From positions 4,588,001 through 4,652,000 of the forward strand of contig JACCLO010000002.1 in assembly GCA_029448655.1 (NCBI GenBank): a DNA stretch of 64,000 nt, in the 5' to 3' direction. Positions within the stretch are counted from its first letter, which is position 1. Each line of letters starts with the position of its first letter. Below are positions 7,968 to 17,938 of the stretch, piece after piece. A program made the translations under genes and the position numbers. The notes under the pieces were generated by a model. The model did not search any database and had not been told where the DNA came from. It saw only the letters and a list, made by a program, of their open reading frames with translations. The DNA comes from Wolfiporia cocos. Lineage: Eukaryota > Basidiomycota > Agaricomycetes > Polyporales > Phaeolaceae.

Positions 7968-10900
7968 TTACTTTCCCGTGGAGCCGAATCCACCAGTACC
8001 GCGCTCGGATTTAATCTTTTCAAAGTAAGATTTTCCGTGTAGCGTAATGTGCGGGTCTTTAGCAACTTCGCAGATAAGCTGAGCAATCTTATCACCGGCC
8101 CGAATATCGATAGATATATCGGAGTGATTCCGGAGAATGATGATTACTTCGCCTTGATAATCGTGGTCGATAACGCCACCCATTACGTCTATGCCTTTTC
8201 GGGCAAGACTAGAGCGGGGTGCGATACGTCCGTAAGTGCCGAAAGGTACCTGGATCTTCAGTTTGGTGTTGTATTCTGCCTGCCCGTGAGCTGGCAGAAC
8301 GTCGCCTGTTGCAGTGTACAGGTCAAACCCAACCGAGTCCTTGGTTCCCTTTTCCGGCATTCGGCCGCCTTCGCCGACTACGATTTTCAAGTCCGCGTTT
8401 TGGTTAATGTCAGCTGACATCCATCCCCCATCGGGGTGTCTAACCATGCGCTGCTTTGGATCCTTCGCAAATTCTTCGCGATACTGCGGCCAGTCGTCTG
8501 GCCACGTGCATTCGTCGGCTTCCCAGTCGTTGCTGTCAGGGTCGAAGACATGAACTGCTTCTTTCCTTCTAGCTGATCGCCTGAGGGGGACATCCTGCAT
8601 TGGAATGGCGTGTGAAGCCTTGTATTCCTGCAGAATGTCGTATGCCGTGTCGAGATCGGCTTCGCGTACCCAGGAGTCGTCGTTGATGCCAAATCCTTTC
8701 CATCGGATTCTGTATTCAACTCTTCCGGCGCGTAGACGATGATCTAAGATCTTCTCAACTTCCCATAATTCCTCGCCTTCGACCATTTCTGGTTGAGGCT
8801 CTGGTTTCTTCTGATGCACAGGGTCCTTATACATGACCAACTTGGAAGCGTGGAATACTGGGTGGTAAGCCCTGTATTGCTCGTCCATGTGTACCCTAAA
8901 AGTGACCGGAGATAATTGTTCAATTATCCTAAATGGTCCCAGATAGCGTGGGCTAAGACTTCTTTCGGAGTCTTGCCAGCTACGGGCATCAACGAGAACT
9001 TTGTCGCCGACTTTAAACGGTACCGAGCGCTTATGTTGATCGTAGTACCAAGACCAGCGTTCGGCAGCCAATTTCATTGCCGCCTTAGCTTGTTCTTGTG
9101 CTGACCATCGTTCGTAAGCAATGACATTTAGGTCCGTGTATGGTGTTGGACGTAAATTCGTAGGTCCTGCATTAGGGTGCCTTCCTAGTTCGACAAAGAA
9201 TGGGCTATTCTTTGTTGTCTCACTAGCCGCGTTGTTGTACGCGAATTCAGCCGTTGGGAGAAACCATGACCAGTTATCCTTCTGAATAACATCGATGTAA
9301 CATCTAAGATATTGTTCCAGGATCTGGTTGACTCTCTCCGTCTGGCCATCCGCTTGCGGGTGATAGGCGGTTGTCATTGACCGCTGGATTCCCAATTGCT
9401 CACACCATCCCTTGAATAAGGCGGCTGCGAATTGCGGGCCTCTATCCGAAATGATCTGCTTCGGAAGTCCGTGGTTCGGATAAATCCGAAGGTACAGGAG
9501 GTTCGCTAATTCTTTTGCCGTTATCTTGTCCGACGTGGGAATGAAATGTGCTCGCTTGGTGAGCCGGTCCACTATTACCATAATTGCATTGAATTGTTTC
9601 AATTCGCCGCTGGGTGGTAGGTGGACGATAAGGTCAATTGTGACAGTGTCCCAAGGTGCTTCCGGGACTGGGAGCGGTTGCAGGGGTCCGTACGGGGTCT
9701 GGTTGTGGTTCTTCATGCGTTGACATGTGTCACAACCTTCCACGTATTGCTTTACCATCGTGGTCATTCCAGGCCACCAGTAATTACGCGATAGAAGTTC
9801 ATAGGTCTTCCATCGTCCGAAGTGACCGGCCGTTACATGGTCATGATGTAACTCCAGAATCTTCGTGCGCAATTCCTTAGGCTCTTTTGGAACGTACACT
9901 TTTCCTCGTCTGAGGAGTAATCCGGCCTCCATGTTCCATTCCTGGAGATCTTTACCGAATTCCTTGGGACCACTTTTCAGTAGTTCCTGGTAGTCTTTGG
10001 TAATCTGATCGTCCATGAGGGCTTGTCTGATTTGTCGGAGAAGGTCCTCGTCGCCTGATTGTATCTCCTGCTGTGACGCTTCTAGCGCCCTAACCGTAAA
10101 GTATTCCGGTTTCAGCAAAATTTGATCGCGATTATCGAGTTCCACCCCCTCCTCATGGTCTGGCCTCCGTGACAGAGGATCAGCCGTAAGCATTGTTTTA
10201 CCGGGTTTGTGACACATGGTGAAGTTGAACCTTGTCAGGTAGAGACTCCAACGTGCTTGTCTCCGGGTTAGCCGTTGTGCTGATTTGAAATATGTCAGAT
10301 TGAGATGATCCGACCATACTTCAAATTTGTGTGGGTGTCCTTCGAGGTAATGTCTCCATTCCTCTAGAGCGCGAATGATTGCAAGCAACTCCTTATCGTA
10401 AATCTCATAGTTCCTTTCGGGTGCTGATAGAGATTTCGAGTAAAAGGCTACCGGGTGCCAGAGCTTATCCTCCGAAGAGTATTGTGATAGCACTGCACCA
10501 GTTGCGTAATCGGAAGAATCCGCTTCCACGCGGAACGGGGACTCCTGATCTGGGATCCGGAGTATTGGAGCCGATGTGAAAGCTTCCTTGAGAGTTTGGA
10601 AGGCTTCCGCTTGTTCGGGTCCCCAGTTCCACTGCGTGTTTTTCTTGGACAGTTCGGTTAACGGCTTAACCGCTTTGGAGAAGTCCTTAATGAACCGACG
10701 GTAGTAGTTGGCAAAGCCAACAAAGGCCTGGACGTCCTTCACTTTGGCAGGTGTGGGCCAATCCATTACGCCGGCTACCTTCTTAGGGTCCATTTCGACT
10801 TTTCCTTTGGAAATGATCATTCCCAGGTATTCAATACTGCTTTGTTCGAAGAAGCACTTTTCAGGCTTCGCGAACAAGTCGTTGTCTTGCAAGATTTGTA

Positions 10901-12503
10901 ATACTTGCTTGACAATACGACGGTGTTCCAACAAGTCGTTTCCAAACACAAGGATGTCGTCTAGGTAGACAATGACCTTTCCTTCTCTGATAAGGTCACC
11001 TAGAATATCGTTCATCATGTGTTGGAACGTGCTGGGTGCATTACAAAAACCGAAGTACATGACTACAGCTTCGTAAAGGCCGTTAGGCGTAATGAATGCG
11101 GTCTTCCATTCATCTCCCTCCTTGATTCTTACGTTGTTGTAACCCCAACGCAAGTCGAGCTTCGTAAATATCGAAGCCTGGCTAAGCTTATCGATAAGCT
11201 CGTCTATGCGTGGGAGAGGGTACCTGTTTTTAATGGTTAAGTCGTTCACCTTTCGGTAGTCGACTACCATTCGGGCTCCGCCGTCTTTTTTAGGGACGAA
11301 GAAGACCGGGCTCGCGATCGGAGATTTTGAGTGTCGGATGTAGCCCTTCCGTAACTCTTCCTGAATCCACTGATCTAGCGAGTTCGCTTCCTGAGGAGAC
11401 ATCTTGTATGCCTTACTCGGGGGCGGTAGTACCGCGTCATCGGGAAGGTCGATGGCGTGGTCGTATGGTTTCCGCTCGGGCATCCTTTCGGACGCGCGTT
11501 GAGAAAATACCGTGGGACCAAACTCCTGGTATTCCTCCGGAACCAAGGATTTCCATTTCTGGAGATCCGCATCTGTCAGGAATTCATCGTCCGACTTCTC
11601 CGTTATCGACTGAATGGCGTCGATAAGGAGTTCCGTTCCTTCGTCAAGGGTGTTCACCCAAGTGACAAAGGGATTCTCAGGCTCCTCTAAGCCGAGAAAA
11701 TCTATTGGAAAGTCGTTGATGATCTGATAGATGTTGCGGGGTTCAATTTCGTCTTCTTCCTCAGAAATCGAAACCCGTTTGCCATGTTTACATTTTTCCG
11801 TACACCGGTATGTGAAGGTTCCTTCCGGCCAATTGAAGTCCGGGTTGTGTTTCAGGAACCAGTCATATCCGAGGATCACATCCGCATTCTGTACGTCCAT
11901 TACGTACAAGAATTCGGTGGACTTGTGTTCCTCGTGCACCATATAAGCCTTTACTGCCATATTGATATTCCCGGCGGTATTAGAGGTACCGTCGGCGTTG
12001 CGAATCTCGAGAGGCGAAGGTAGTTTCTGGGTAACTAACTTTTCCTCATGGACGAGTTTCTTATCAATGACGCTTATTGATGCACCGGTGTCGATTAATG
12101 CCATGGCGTTAACTTTCTTTCCATATACCCACAATTCTATTTCGATGGAAAATGATTTATTGTCGTCTCGAGAATCATTTCCGTGTACATTATACAAAGT
12201 AAAAAACTTCAGCGCGGTGGGGTCAGGATGAAAGTATTGTACAGGAGGGGCACGTGTAGCTAGTGTCCGAGTCCTTCGGGCAAAGTCCATTGCCGAGTTG
12301 CCGAATATACCGAGGTGGGATACCGGGTGACGTACGACCGCCTTGTCTTCCCACGAGATAAGGGGTCTCTGTGAAGCCTCTTTGTAGAGGTGCGCTTCTT
12401 CGGGGCGCTGTACACTCCCAGCCGCTGCGGGGCTGGTGTGTTCTTCACAGAACGTCTTCGAGACGTGTGGTTGGGGCGAGGGGAACCGAGATGGTCCCGA
12501 CAT
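7968..12503 (-). CDS. pol: Pol polyprotein of element B: PR-RT-RNase H-IN-chromodomain-dUTPase
   Basis: This 1511-residue protein is the same length as Pol of element A and differs by scattered substitutions only. It keeps the protease D-T-G, the RT Y-L-D-D, the integrase DD35E residues and zinc-binding region, the chromodomain and the C-terminal dUTPase. The dUTPase motifs seen are G-F-D-L, P-R-S-S-L-A, G-V-I-D-H-D-Y, G-D-K-I-A-Q-L and G-G-F-G-S-T-G. It overlaps the end of gag by 59 bases in the +1 frame. Catalytic residues are unchanged, so the copy is probably functional. Confidence 0.93.
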   Translation of the reverse strand: MSGPSRFPSPQPHVSKTFCEEHTSPAAAGSVQRPEEAHLYKEASQRPLISWEDKAVVRHPVSHLGIFGNSAMDFARRTRTLATRAPPVQYFHPDPTALKFFTLYNVHGNDSRDDNKSFSIEIELWVYGKKVNAMALIDTGASISVIDKKLVHEEKLVTQKLPSPLEIRNADGTSNTAGNINMAVKAYMVHEEHKSTEFLYVMDVQNADVILGYDWFLKHNPDFNWPEGTFTYRCTEKCKHGKRVSISEEEDEIEPRNIYQIINDFPIDFLGLEEPENPFVTWVNTLDEGTELLIDAIQSITEKSDDEFLTDADLQKWKSLVPEEYQEFGPTVFSQRASERMPERKPYDHAIDLPDDAVLPPPSKAYKMSPQEANSLDQWIQEELRKGYIRHSKSPIASPVFFVPKKDGGARMVVDYRKVNDLTIKNRYPLPRIDELIDKLSQASIFTKLDLRWGYNNVRIKEGDEWKTAFITPNGLYEAVVMYFGFCNAPSTFQHMMNDILGDLIREGKVIVYLDDILVFGNDLLEHRRIVKQVLQILQDNDLFAKPEKCFFEQSSIEYLGMIISKGKVEMDPKKVAGVMDWPTPAKVKDVQAFVGFANYYRRFIKDFSKAVKPLTELSKKNTQWNWGPEQAEAFQTLKEAFTSAPILRIPDQESPFRVEADSSDYATGAVLSQYSSEDKLWHPVAFYSKSLSAPERNYEIYDKELLAIIRALEEWRHYLEGHPHKFEVWSDHLNLTYFKSAQRLTRRQARWSLYLTRFNFTMCHKPGKTMLTADPLSRRPDHEEGVELDNRDQILLKPEYFTVRALEASQQEIQSGDEDLLRQIRQALMDDQITKDYQELLKSGPKEFGKDLQEWNMEAGLLLRRGKVYVPKEPKELRTKILELHHDHVTAGHFGRWKTYELLSRNYWWPGMTTMVKQYVEGCDTCQRMKNHNQTPYGPLQPLPVPEAPWDTVTIDLIVHLPPSGELKQFNAIMVIVDRLTKRAHFIPTSDKITAKELANLLYLRIYPNHGLPKQIISDRGPQFAAALFKGWCEQLGIQRSMTTAYHPQADGQTERVNQILEQYLRCYIDVIQKDNWSWFLPTAEFAYNNAASETTKNSPFFVELGRHPNAGPTNLRPTPYTDLNVIAYERWSAQEQAKAAMKLAAERWSWYYDQHKRSVPFKVGDKVLVDARSWQDSERSLSPRYLGPFRIIEQLSPVTFRVHMDEQYRAYHPVFHASKLVMYKDPVHQKKPEPQPEMVEGEELWEVEKILDHRLRAGRVEYRIRWKGFGINDDSWVREADLDTAYDILQEYKASHAIPMQDVPLRRSARRKEAVHVFDPDSNDWEADECTWPDDWPQYREEFAKDPKQRMVRHPDGGWMSADINQNADLKIVVGEGGRMPEKGTKDSVGFDLYTATGDVLPAHGQAEYNTKLKIQVPFGTYGRIAPRSSLARKGIDVMGGVIDHDYQGEVIIILRNHSDISIDIRAGDKIAQLICEVAKDPHITLHGKSYFEKIKSERGTGGFGSTGK

Positions 12504-14436
12504 TGGCGACGGTGGTGGCGGGGGCCGAGGGTCCTGCTGAACTTGAGTCAGCCGTTACTTCTTCCCAGATCGTTCGGGCACGATACGTCTTGCCATCCGC
12601 GGGGGGCGCCGAGTACGGCTTCTTGCCAGAAGCCTGTCCCTTTCCACTACCCGAAGGAGCAGGCGTGGTCTTTCCAGACGCGGCAGCTGCATCCTTCGCC
12701 CTTTGTTGTTCGGCCCGCTGAGCGGCAGGCACGAATGTCCCCGCAGCCTTGTCCGCGGCAAGCTTAGGACACTTGTTGAAGTAGTGTCCCGTCTGCTTGC
12801 AATACGTGCAGACGGCGTTGGCGGTGTCGGCGGGGGCTTTGGCGGGCGCCTTTCCCTTGTCCTTCTTTTTCTCCGACTTCTTTGCAGAAGCGGAGGACGT
12901 CTCCTTCTTTTCGGCAGGTGCCGCGTCCTTCTTGCCGGCCTTCTCGAAGATCGAACCCTTGATCTTGTCTGGGTATGACGTTTGGTACATTTCCAGAGCG
13001 AAGTCGATGAGGGGTTCGATGTCGGTCGGGGCCTTGAAGAACGGGGTCTTGCCGAGGACGTTTAAGGTGTCCTTAACCTTTTCGGGGAGAGTCTCGGTGA
13101 ACTCCCACACCAGGGTTTCGTTGGCGGTCTCGGAGAGTCGGCCGAGGGTTCGGAATCGTTCGCAGTAGTTGAAGTAATTCGACTCGGCGAGTTCCTTGCC
13201 CTTGGTACCGTAGTAGCCGCGAATTTCCTTCTTCGCGATCTCCTTATCCGTCATCTTGCCGTATTGCACCATTACGGATTTGGTGAAGTCCTCCCAGGTG
13301 CCGAGAGGTTCACCGTTTCCTGCCTTCTTGATGAGAGGCGAGAAAAATTTGTATGCGTCCCCTGTGACGCGGAAGAGGGCCGTGGTGATACGGTCATGGT
13401 CGTCGTAGACCCTGAGTGTACCGAAGTACAAGCCCATCTTCTCCACCCATTCCTGTGCAGTCACCTTTCCAGATGACCCAGAGAATTCTGGGGGAGGGGG
13501 GATTTTCAGGTTTTGAGGCAGACCTGGAATCTGCGGGGCGACGGCTGCTGCAGCGGCGGCTGCAGCTTGTGCGGCGGTGGCGGCCTCGGCTGCACGGGTT
13601 CGAGCATTGCCGGGGGCCGGTGTTTGGTCTTCCGGGGGCGTGCGGACGCCAGGAGGGTTGGGAACGGAAGGGTTTTTTCGACCCCTCCGAAGTTCTTCCT
13701 CAACCTTCTCCATACGCTCGGCGAATGCGTCCTCGAGGTCGTCGAGCCGGGACCGGTAATCCTTCCTGAGCTGTTTTTCCATTTCGGAGAACTTGGCGGT
13801 GTACTCCTGCCGGAGTTCCTTGCCAAGGTCTACCAGAGTGGATAGCACCTCGTTGCGGACCGAATTGACCGCTTCCTGCAATTCGTCTTGGGCCTTCTGC
13901 TCGATTGCCCTGGATTGCCCAGCCAGGGAGTCGATTCTGCCATGGATTCGCTCCAGGCGGGCGTGCACCATCCGACCGAGGGTGTCGGTCGTGTCGTGAC
14001 TGATGGCCACACTTCGTTGTACGGCGGCATCGAGGATTGCCCCATGAAGGGGTCCATCCACCTTGTGGTGTTCCTCCTCTGGGAGGTACGCTTTGAGGCC
14101 TGTTTCGACCTCGGCATTGGTTCGTCGTGACGGACCCGAAAACTCCATTTCTAGAGTTGTTGCGGGGCCGATCGGGCGGGTGTGGCGTGCCGGGGGGTAC
14201 CCGTGGACGGGCGTACCCGGGCGCGTTCCCATGGGGTTAGTCGGGGAGTCCCTTTGTGGGGGGACATACTCGAGTGCGTCTTCTTCCTCTTCCTCTTCCT
14301 CTTCCTCGCTTAGATGCTCCAGGGTGACCAGGGGTTGAGTCCCTGAGGTCCCTGCTACCGGGGTTACCGGACCTTCTGAACGGAGGCGCATCTTGCGGGG
14401 GGCGAGGGGGGTGCTGACAGAGGAGGTGGAGGACAT
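12445..14436 (-). CDS. gag: Gag polyprotein of element B
   Basis: This 663-residue protein is counted from the ATG conserved with element A. Here the upstream ATG at 14478 is also in frame and would add 14 residues; in A a one-base difference puts it out of frame, so the shorter start is preferred. The glutamate run is shorter than in A (microsatellite length change). The coiled-coil region, the capsid-like domain and a single C-C-H-C zinc knuckle are all present. It ends in CTG TGA inside the pol overlap. Confidence 0.9.
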   Translation of the reverse strand: MSSTSSVSTPLAPRKMRLRSEGPVTPVAGTSGTQPLVTLEHLSEEEEEEEEEDALEYVPPQRDSPTNPMGTRPGTPVHGYPPARHTRPIGPATTLEMEFSGPSRRTNAEVETGLKAYLPEEEHHKVDGPLHGAILDAAVQRSVAISHDTTDTLGRMVHARLERIHGRIDSLAGQSRAIEQKAQDELQEAVNSVRNEVLSTLVDLGKELRQEYTAKFSEMEKQLRKDYRSRLDDLEDAFAERMEKVEEELRRGRKNPSVPNPPGVRTPPEDQTPAPGNARTRAAEAATAAQAAAAAAAAVAPQIPGLPQNLKIPPPPEFSGSSGKVTAQEWVEKMGLYFGTLRVYDDHDRITTALFRVTGDAYKFFSPLIKKAGNGEPLGTWEDFTKSVMVQYGKMTDKEIAKKEIRGYYGTKGKELAESNYFNYCERFRTLGRLSETANETLVWEFTETLPEKVKDTLNVLGKTPFFKAPTDIEPLIDFALEMYQTSYPDKIKGSIFEKAGKKDAAPAEKKETSSASAKKSEKKKDKGKAPAKAPADTANAVCTYCKQTGHYFNKCPKLAADKAAGTFVPAAQRAEQQRAKDAAAASGKTTPAPSGSGKGQASGKKPYSAPPADGKTYRARTIWEEVTADSSSAGPSAPATTVANVGTISVPLAPTTRLEDVL

Positions 14437-14579
14437 TGTGAATCTGTTTGTGACGAATGTTAGTTTCCGGTTACTCATTGTCTTAGATTCTTAAGAAGGG
14501 ATTGGATTTGAAAGCTGCAACTTTCGTTATAGATCACACTCGCACTCTATTTCAGAGTTAAAAGATGATAGTATTTCTA

Positions 14580-15503
14580 CTATACAATCGCGAGTATATC
14601 CTCTTCTACCGAAGTAGTTGAGGGCCCTGCCACCTTGTCAGGTGGTGTTACACCGAAGGTAAAAGTGATTTGTAGCGCTACGCATTCTGCTACGATACGA
14701 GCCAAGTCCGTACGCCAATCCAAAAAGGAAATGTTGCCGAGCTGTTTGCAATATTTTTTCATAATTCTCCAGTCTCTATTGGTGATCCTCCCTCGTCTCG
14801 CTCTATCCTTTACGTTATCCACCAAGTCCTCTAATTCTACTACCATATTATGGAAACGCATGTCGTTTTCCATATGGAAGCCTGGGTAATTAGGGGGGTG
14901 GTTGGCGAGGGGAGTGAGACGGGTGAGAGTGCCTTCTAGCATGGGAATAACTTGATCGCATGCTTGGAGAGGCTTCTTCTTCCCGAAAACGAGGGAAGGG
15001 TCGAGAATCTTGTGGTTGGTCGGAACGGGAGGTCCGACCGCCGGGCTGGAGAGACGGAGGGCCAGTGAAGAAGTTGCTTGTTTAGCTTCCTTGGCGGCTT
15101 GTTTGGCGGCGATTCGCTTATTCAGCTTATCGCGGGCGAGCTTGAGCTTGTTGAGTTCGCGGAGTTCGATTAAGTTTTCCATTGCGGTAATGGAAGCAGC
15201 TAGCTTCTCTTCCTCTGTCCAGATACGCTTGGCGAGCGGAACTGGTTTGGGAGGTCGAGGAGCGGGTTTCCCAGCCTCAGCGATGTGCTTTGGCATGTGG
15301 ACGGGAATCTCCCAAAGATGGAGCTTCCCGGTGTAATCTTCTTTTACAGGAAGGGTGTAGGTGACGTCCTCTGCCCGAGGAATGTCGGTGGTGTCGATGC
15401 GGCTGAGAAGGGACCGCTTCGCCGGCTTAACGTAGGGGGCAGTAGAGGAACCACGGGTGCGACAGGTAACGCGGGGCATGATTCTAGAAAGTGCAGCTTT
15501 CAT
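14580..15503 (-). CDS. ORF0: unrecognised third ORF of element B
   Basis: This 307-residue protein is encoded between the leader and gag. I do not recognise a family. The basic N-terminus is followed by a proline-rich stretch (~85-95). A lysine/alanine-rich helix (~100-145) looks coiled coil, and the C-terminal ~110 residues are well conserved with element A. It has no zinc finger, protease or RT motif. The uninterrupted frame in B, the open partial frame in A and its fixed place upstream of gag argue that it is a real element gene. Possible roles such as RNA binding or a Gag accessory are guesses. Confidence 0.75.
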   Translation of the reverse strand: MKAALSRIMPRVTCRTRGSSTAPYVKPAKRSLLSRIDTTDIPRAEDVTYTLPVKEDYTGKLHLWEIPVHMPKHIAEAGKPAPRPPKPVPLAKRIWTEEEKLAASITAMENLIELRELNKLKLARDKLNKRIAAKQAAKEAKQATSSLALRLSSPAVGPPVPTNHKILDPSLVFGKKKPLQACDQVIPMLEGTLTRLTPLANHPPNYPGFHMENDMRFHNMVVELEDLVDNVKDRARRGRITNRDWRIMKKYCKQLGNISFLDWRTDLARIVAECVALQITFTFGVTPPDKVAGPSTTSVEEDILAIV

Positions 15504-16488
15504 GAGAAACTAAGTTTCCCAGTGATACGTCCAAGAACAGGAATAAAAGGGGTTATGTAAGGTAGGGTAGTGGACTCCTTTTCAGGAGCGAAGAAGGTGT
15601 ACTACGGGGCATAATTACTCTTATGTTGCGCGCAAACCCTGTGCCGAGACGGCGCGGATATTCGCATGACCCTATCGGTCAGAGGCGCCGACTCCAGGGG
15701 TAGAGTTGCTGACTGCCAGGCCGGTTCCTGGGTCAGATGATTGGGATTCGGATACACGACACCGCCCCGGAGGGACGATGCCGGAAAGTGGCTGGGATTT
15801 TACATCCCTTAGCCTATCCATGCTTCAACAGTGAGGTTGCCGTCTACAGACTATCACGGGGACTTTTTCAGGACATTGGAATACCATCGCGTCCACAGGT
15901 AAGTGGATTAGCCCTAAGGCGCGCAAGTGTACCCCTTTGCCCTATTTGACCCCATGACGTGCACGCCGAACTGCCCGGAGGACTTATGTTTTGTGGCTAC
16001 CGCACTTGTCCTTTGGCAGGATTATCCGAAGATGATCCCCCTCACTGCTTTCCCCATGACGGGTTCAAAGCAGGGCCCTTACGCCTGGGCGGCGGCTTTG
16101 GAAAATTCCCATGCCATCATAGTGATGACCCTGTGGATAGTGATGGGGCGCTGAACAACGCTTGCCATGACAGGGGGTTGGGCGCACACAGGCAGACCGT
16201 CCCCTTTTTTCCACAGGCGGGTCTTAACCGCGCACAGTCCAAGCTTGTCAGCGAGGACCGTGTCTCCTTGACCCTGGAGTCCGGGTTAGGTAGGCCTCCT
16301 GCCTAGAAAGGCGGTGTGGCTTCCCTGGTTGCCAATCCTCTGCCGAGGATGGCGGTGTATCCCCCAGATCTCAACTATCACCCCAATCGCCTTGTCAGGC
16401 AGAAAGGGATGTGCGCAGCAACGAGCAATATACCCCTGTAGGATAGAAACCCAGGCCCAAGCGCAAGCGCAAGGGCGGGGGTAGGGGC
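15504..16488 (-). other. Long leader of element B
   Basis: About 985 bases separate the PBS from ORF0. There is no ORF of convincing size. The region is rich in short GC hairpins such as GCCG-AGA-CGGC near 15640 and GCC...GGC pairs near 16300 and 16340. A CATGAC motif recurs near 15666, 15953, 16055 and 16167. A packaging signal, IRES or other structured RNA is possible but unproven. Confidence 0.45.
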
Positions 16489-16499
16489 AGATTTGTTCT
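16489..16499 (-). promoter_or_regulatory. Self-complementary primer-binding site of element B
   Basis: On the minus strand, two bases after the LTR end, the sequence reads AGAACAAATCT. This does not begin with TGG, so it does not look like a tRNA 3'-end PBS. It is the perfect reverse complement of AGATTTGTTCT in the LTR (16634-16624 on the minus strand; 7568-7578 in element A), about 34 bases past the TATA box. The match is exactly 11 bases, the length described for Tf1 self-priming. Confidence 0.8.
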
Positions 16500-16501
16500 T
16501 A

Positions 16502-17200
16502 TGACACAGACTAGACTGTGGGACTCACACTATAACCTTATTGACGACTTGAAGTAGTTGTTGAAGGTTGGTGAGGAGACTAGTGGGCGCAAGTAGAGAT
16601 GTTATGTGACTATGCGAATGCAGAGAACAAATCTAAGGCTTATCGTAGTGATAGCCCTACTTATATACATGCATTGTTTGGTTACTCGAAGAGGAACCAA
16701 ACAGTTAGACGGTCTGTGCGCAGACATAACCTAATACAGCTAAGTCGTAAACTACAGTAGACCATGTGCGCCGGTAATGGCCGCACCAGTAAGAAACGTT
16801 GTTAGGACCATAGGTCCGTGTTGTGGAAGTGGCGTTGCTACGTTAATAAGCTATGCACGTGATGACTATATACCGGTATCGGGATATGAGTCGTACTAAG
16901 GGCATTTGGCATGTGATAACGAGCGGCCCGCTTATCCAATTGTACTGACATAGCCCGGTATCGGGATATGAGTAAGGCGCGTGACACCGGAGGTTAGTCC
17001 GCTGAGTCATTGACGCGTACAAACGTGTTATGTACGTGTTGTTATGACAGGTGGACGTATACCGCGTTGTGTACGTGTTGTTTGGTGATGTGTACGTGTA
17101 GACGGGCGCTTAGCAGCGTAAACGTCTACAAGGTCGTAGAAATACCAGATAAATAGGTAAAAATACGGGAAAAATAGTGGCATGTCCCAAATCTGTGACA
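16502..17200 (-). repeat. 5' LTR of element B (699 bp)
   Basis: On the minus strand the LTR runs TGTCACAG...CTGTGTCA and is colinear with the 3' LTR of element A. It has the same TATA and self-primer arrangement and the same ACACGTACA repeats. Host sequence begins at 17201. Confidence 0.93.
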
Positions 17201-17249
17201 TGCGTGCGAGTATTGTTCTCACATTTATTGAATGGTTCTTGTGCCGTGA

Positions 17250-17829
17250 TGTCACAGAATTCCCAGAGGGGACCTCTAACATTCCTCACTATAGGCTGTA
17301 TGGGTGCCACTATGCGCGCATACGCTCCTCTACGCCTCAGCCACCTCCACGTCAGTCTCATTCCGTCTAGATCATCTGACCCATTAGATTAGCGCTGTAG
17401 GGTAGCGTGCGCTTCAGGTACCGTCACTCATGGTCACATTAGTTACAGTAGCATTACTTGTCACCTGACCCCTTAGATATGGTGCACAGGCCATCTCTTT
17501 AGGATAGGACTTGTAGTCTACATGCTCCTGTATATAATACGGCGAGATAAGGTCTTACAACCTCATCTCTAAGATTCTTGGCAATGGATCTAGGTCCCTT
17601 ACTTGCGACCATCTGAGTGACTACTGGCCTAGGGCCCATCACTGTCTGCCTTGTCTGTGAGTCTGTGACACCACTGTCTGGGGACTTGGCGCCTGGGGGC
17701 CCACAAGGCTGTCCTATGAGTGCGTCCAGTTGTCCTATGAGTACGGCACTGCCCGTTGGCTTGCAGCCTCGCACAGGCCTTGGAGGATCCCCCTGAGCCC
17801 AGGGTTGCACAGACCGTAAGTCTGTGTCA
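17250..17829 (+). mobile_element. Solo LTR (580 bp) with CGTGA target duplication
   Basis: The repeat begins TGTCACAG and ends TCTGTGTCA, like the LTRs of elements A and B, but is otherwise different in sequence. CGTGA occurs immediately before (17245-17249) and after it (17830-17834), a perfect 5-bp target duplication. A TATA box (TATATAA, 17531) is followed by GGTCTTACAACCTCA. This looks like the remnant of LTR-LTR recombination of a related chromovirus. Confidence 0.85.
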
Positions 17830-17938
17830 CGTGACGTCACTGACCCTTCACCCTCATTCTCGTTGTCGGCTTATTGCAGGAACCGGTTGTTCCCAGACTG
17901 AAGTGTCGTCTGCAGTTTGTCTTTGTCTCGGCGCTCAC

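Larger units (their letters stand above)
7701..17200 (-). mobile_element. Element B: Ty3/gypsy chromovirus, interrupted in its 3' LTR by element A
   Basis: Reading on the minus strand, the element has a complete 5' LTR (17200-16502), a self-priming PBS, a ~1-kb leader, ORF0, gag, pol, a polypurine tract, and the first 228 bases of the 3' LTR. It stops abruptly where element A begins. The two LTRs differ at one position in the 228 shared bases, so insertion was recent. The host flank starts at 17201; the expected 5-bp target duplication TGCGT cannot be checked because the other end is outside the window. Full length would be about 9.97 kb. Confidence 0.95.
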
